NCBI GenBank assembly: GCA_001642945.1
Contig: LGRT01000018.1
Location: 62,001 to 126,000, forward strand
Origin: Rhodobacteraceae bacterium SB2
GTDB taxonomy: Bacteria; Pseudomonadota; Alphaproteobacteria; Rhodobacterales; Rhodobacteraceae
Length of the DNA: 64,000 nucleotides
Reading direction: 5' to 3'
The stretch's first letter is position 1. Each line of letters begins with the position of its first letter. Positions 62,531 through 64,000 of this stretch are shown here, in pieces. The translations under genes were made by a program, and so were the position numbers. The notes under the pieces are model-generated. The model had not been told where the DNA came from and did not search any database. It saw nothing but the letters and a program-made list of their open reading frames with translations.

Positions 62531-64000
62531 TTAATCGGGGAGATCAAAGACCTGCCCTGGATAGATCAAATCAGGATCACGGATCTTATCACGATTGGCT
62601 TCAAACACCCGCACGTATAAAATCCCCCGCCCATAACGTTTGCGCGCTATCGCCCAAAGCGTATATCCAGGCTGCACCGTAACCACATTTATCCGCGCCT
62701 CGGTTTTGGTGTCTTGGAGATGGGTAAGAAGCTTTTGCGGGCTTTCCTTTTTGAAAGGTGTTTCAAGTCGCGAAATCACTTTACCCGCCGCATTCACCTG
62801 ATCAATACGCAGCGTATAAACCCCCGGATCAACGTTGCTGAGCAAGGTTTTCCAGTTGCCATCATCATCCGGGCGCACCAAAAGAACCGGTGCGTTATCA
62901 AGATAAATCCTTAGATAAGCCATTGGGTTGCTGCGACCAGACAGCATAACTTGGCCATCCTCATCATAGCTGATCGCATCCAAAGCGATGGCGTCTTGGT
63001 CAAGGCTATCATCGGATTGTACAACACGGACGCCGTCTTTATCCGCGATTAAAACTTTGGGCGGCGCAGCGGGATCCGCCGAGCTTTTGGCCGGAGCCTC
63101 AGATAGGGGTTGCGCAGACGCAGTTTCTTCAGGCTTAGCATCTACAATTTTTGGCGTTTCCGTAGCCTTTGCCGTGGATTCGTCAGCGGGTTTTTGCACC
63201 TCGGGGCTTTCGAGATCGGCGCGCGCGCTTTCGGTCGTTTCGCCTTCCGAGGCGCTTTGGTTATCGTTGTCCTCACCCTCTACAGCGGACGCCGCGCTGC
63301 TGCTTTTGGTTGATAGGCCGCTGAGATCTAAACCGCCTTGCAACGTCTCATTTGCCTGGCTCTGCTCGGATGCGGTCGCCTCAGGGGGTGCCTCTGCGTT
63401 TTCGGCAAGCTCGATGTCCGCTTCATCAGGTGTTTCGATCGCCTCTGGCAACGGCGCGGCAATCTGCGTGGGCAAGACCAAAACATCTTGATCGGAAAAC
63501 ACATAGGCCTCAGCGGTCCCAACGCGCAGCCGAATGACGCGCAGTTCACTGCTATAGGGCAAATCAAAAAAACCTGCAAAATTCCCAGATCCATCTGCGT
63601 AAAGCGTGAGTAGCGCGACATCATTGACCAGCACATCAACGGCTTGATTGGGGTCGACCAAACCGGCGATCAAAACGGCACCATCTGCCTCAATCCGAAT
63701 GGTTTCAATTTGGGGCATCCTAGCCAAGGGTTTTTTCTCTTTCGCCGGCAAGTCTGCCGCCTCTTCGGTGGCGGCTTGTGCGGTCTCTTCGCGCGTCTGA
63801 GCGGATATTGTCGCATCCACGTCTTCAGCGGCAGGCTGTGTGACGGGCGCCTCTGCTTGATTTGTACCTTCTGCCGCGGGTCGCTTTTGCAGATTCTCAG
63901 GTTCGGTTGCCGCATCATCAATGGCGGTTTTCGCCGCGCCAGTTTGTGATCCAGCCGCGCCGGTCGGTTGGAGCGCCTCAGCTTCACCAGCAGCGGCGTC
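62531..64000 (-). CDS. LysM domain protein (5' end outside window)
   Basis: The reading frame is open to the right edge, so the true start lies beyond 64000; a GTG at 63820 is only an internal candidate. About 489 residues are visible. The C-terminus holds a LysM peptidoglycan-binding domain (VQPGYTLWAIARKRYG ... RDPDLIYPGQVFDLPD). Before it are two Ig-like beta-sandwich segments (VDVLVNDVALLTLYADGSGNFAG; AYLRIYLDNAPVLLVRPDDDGNW) and a long acidic, Ala/Glu/Ser-rich linker. It is probably a periplasmic or envelope protein binding murein. The Atm1-type gene follows 94 bp downstream. Confidence 0.8.
   Translation of the reverse strand, partial: DAAAGEAEALQPTGAAGSQTGAAKTAIDDAATEPENLQKRPAAEGTNQAEAPVTQPAAEDVDATISAQTREETAQAATEEAADLPAKEKKPLARMPQIETIRIEADGAVLIAGLVDPNQAVDVLVNDVALLTLYADGSGNFAGFFDLPYSSELRVIRLRVGTAEAYVFSDQDVLVLPTQIAAPLPEAIETPDEADIELAENAEAPPEATASEQSQANETLQGGLDLSGLSTKSSSAASAVEGEDNDNQSASEGETTESARADLESPEVQKPADESTAKATETPKIVDAKPEETASAQPLSEAPAKSSADPAAPPKVLIADKDGVRVVQSDDSLDQDAIALDAISYDEDGQVMLSGRSNPMAYLRIYLDNAPVLLVRPDDDGNWKTLLSNVDPGVYTLRIDQVNAAGKVISRLETPFKKESPQKLLTHLQDTKTEARINVVTVQPGYTLWAIARKRYGRGILYVRVFEANRDKIRDPDLIYPGQVFDLPD

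Overview
The window is about 64 kb of chromosomal DNA from an alphaproteobacterium of the Rhodobacterales/Roseobacter group, most likely a marine member. The evidence is gene content and order: a fabI-fabB-fabA cluster divergent from an Irr-type Fur regulator, a DddP-type DMSP lyase, a secDF block followed by ccm genes and aconitase, and a DUF2793 protein. The moderate GC content (judged by eye, low for the group) would suit an open-ocean lineage such as the RCA/Planktomarina cluster, but species is not determined.

Layout. 1-4.1 kb: miaB (cut by the left edge), fabI-fabB-fabA, and divergent irr. 4.1-12.4 kb: catabolic and accessory genes on the + strand (quinone oxidoreductase, haloacid dehalogenase, alpha/beta hydrolase, serine/threonine dehydratase, enol-lactonase-like hydrolase, MFS exporter, zinc alcohol dehydrogenase, enolase-superfamily dehydratase). 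12.4-17.0 kb: a conserved hypothetical, an acyl-CoA synthetase and an MsbA-like ABC exporter on the - strand. 17.2-19.1 kb: an RTX-repeat gene and a DUF2793/C1q-like gene meet head to head, both lacking their 5' ends. 19.1-23 kb: small and uncharacterised genes, pterin dehydratase, a MORN protein and an MFS transporter. 23-26.5 kb: an IclR regulator divergent from a compact methanethiol oxidase operon (oxidase, 2Fe-2S ferredoxin, CoA-binding protein, rhodanese). 26.5-32.4 kb: methyltransferase, tgt, tig, tRNA-Leu(UAG), glnB-glnA. 32.4-38.3 kb: DUF3445 haem protein divergent from dddP, purB, an orphan FliG-like gene and an LpxL-type acyltransferase. 38.3-51.8 kb: DUF1223 protein, acnA, ccmGDC, a cysteine-synthase-like gene inserted in the opposite direction, ccmBA, a Mth938-like protein, a TauE-like permease, secF, secD, yajC and serS. 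51.8-64 kb: der, a BamB-like protein and a YfgM-like protein, an RND efflux pair, an Atm1-type ABC exporter and a LysM protein cut by the right edge.

Functional themes. The most coherent biology is methylated-sulfur metabolism. DddP would cleave DMSP to DMS and acrylate. The SELENBP1-type methanethiol oxidase, about 8 kb away, would convert methanethiol to formaldehyde, hydrogen peroxide and sulfide, and its operon includes a rhodanese that could handle reduced sulfur. The rest is largely housekeeping: unsaturated fatty-acid synthesis, nitrogen assimilation, protein export, cytochrome c maturation and outer-membrane assembly. No CRISPR array, insertion sequence, prophage or rRNA was found. 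All functional calls rest on reading motifs and family resemblance, without database searches.
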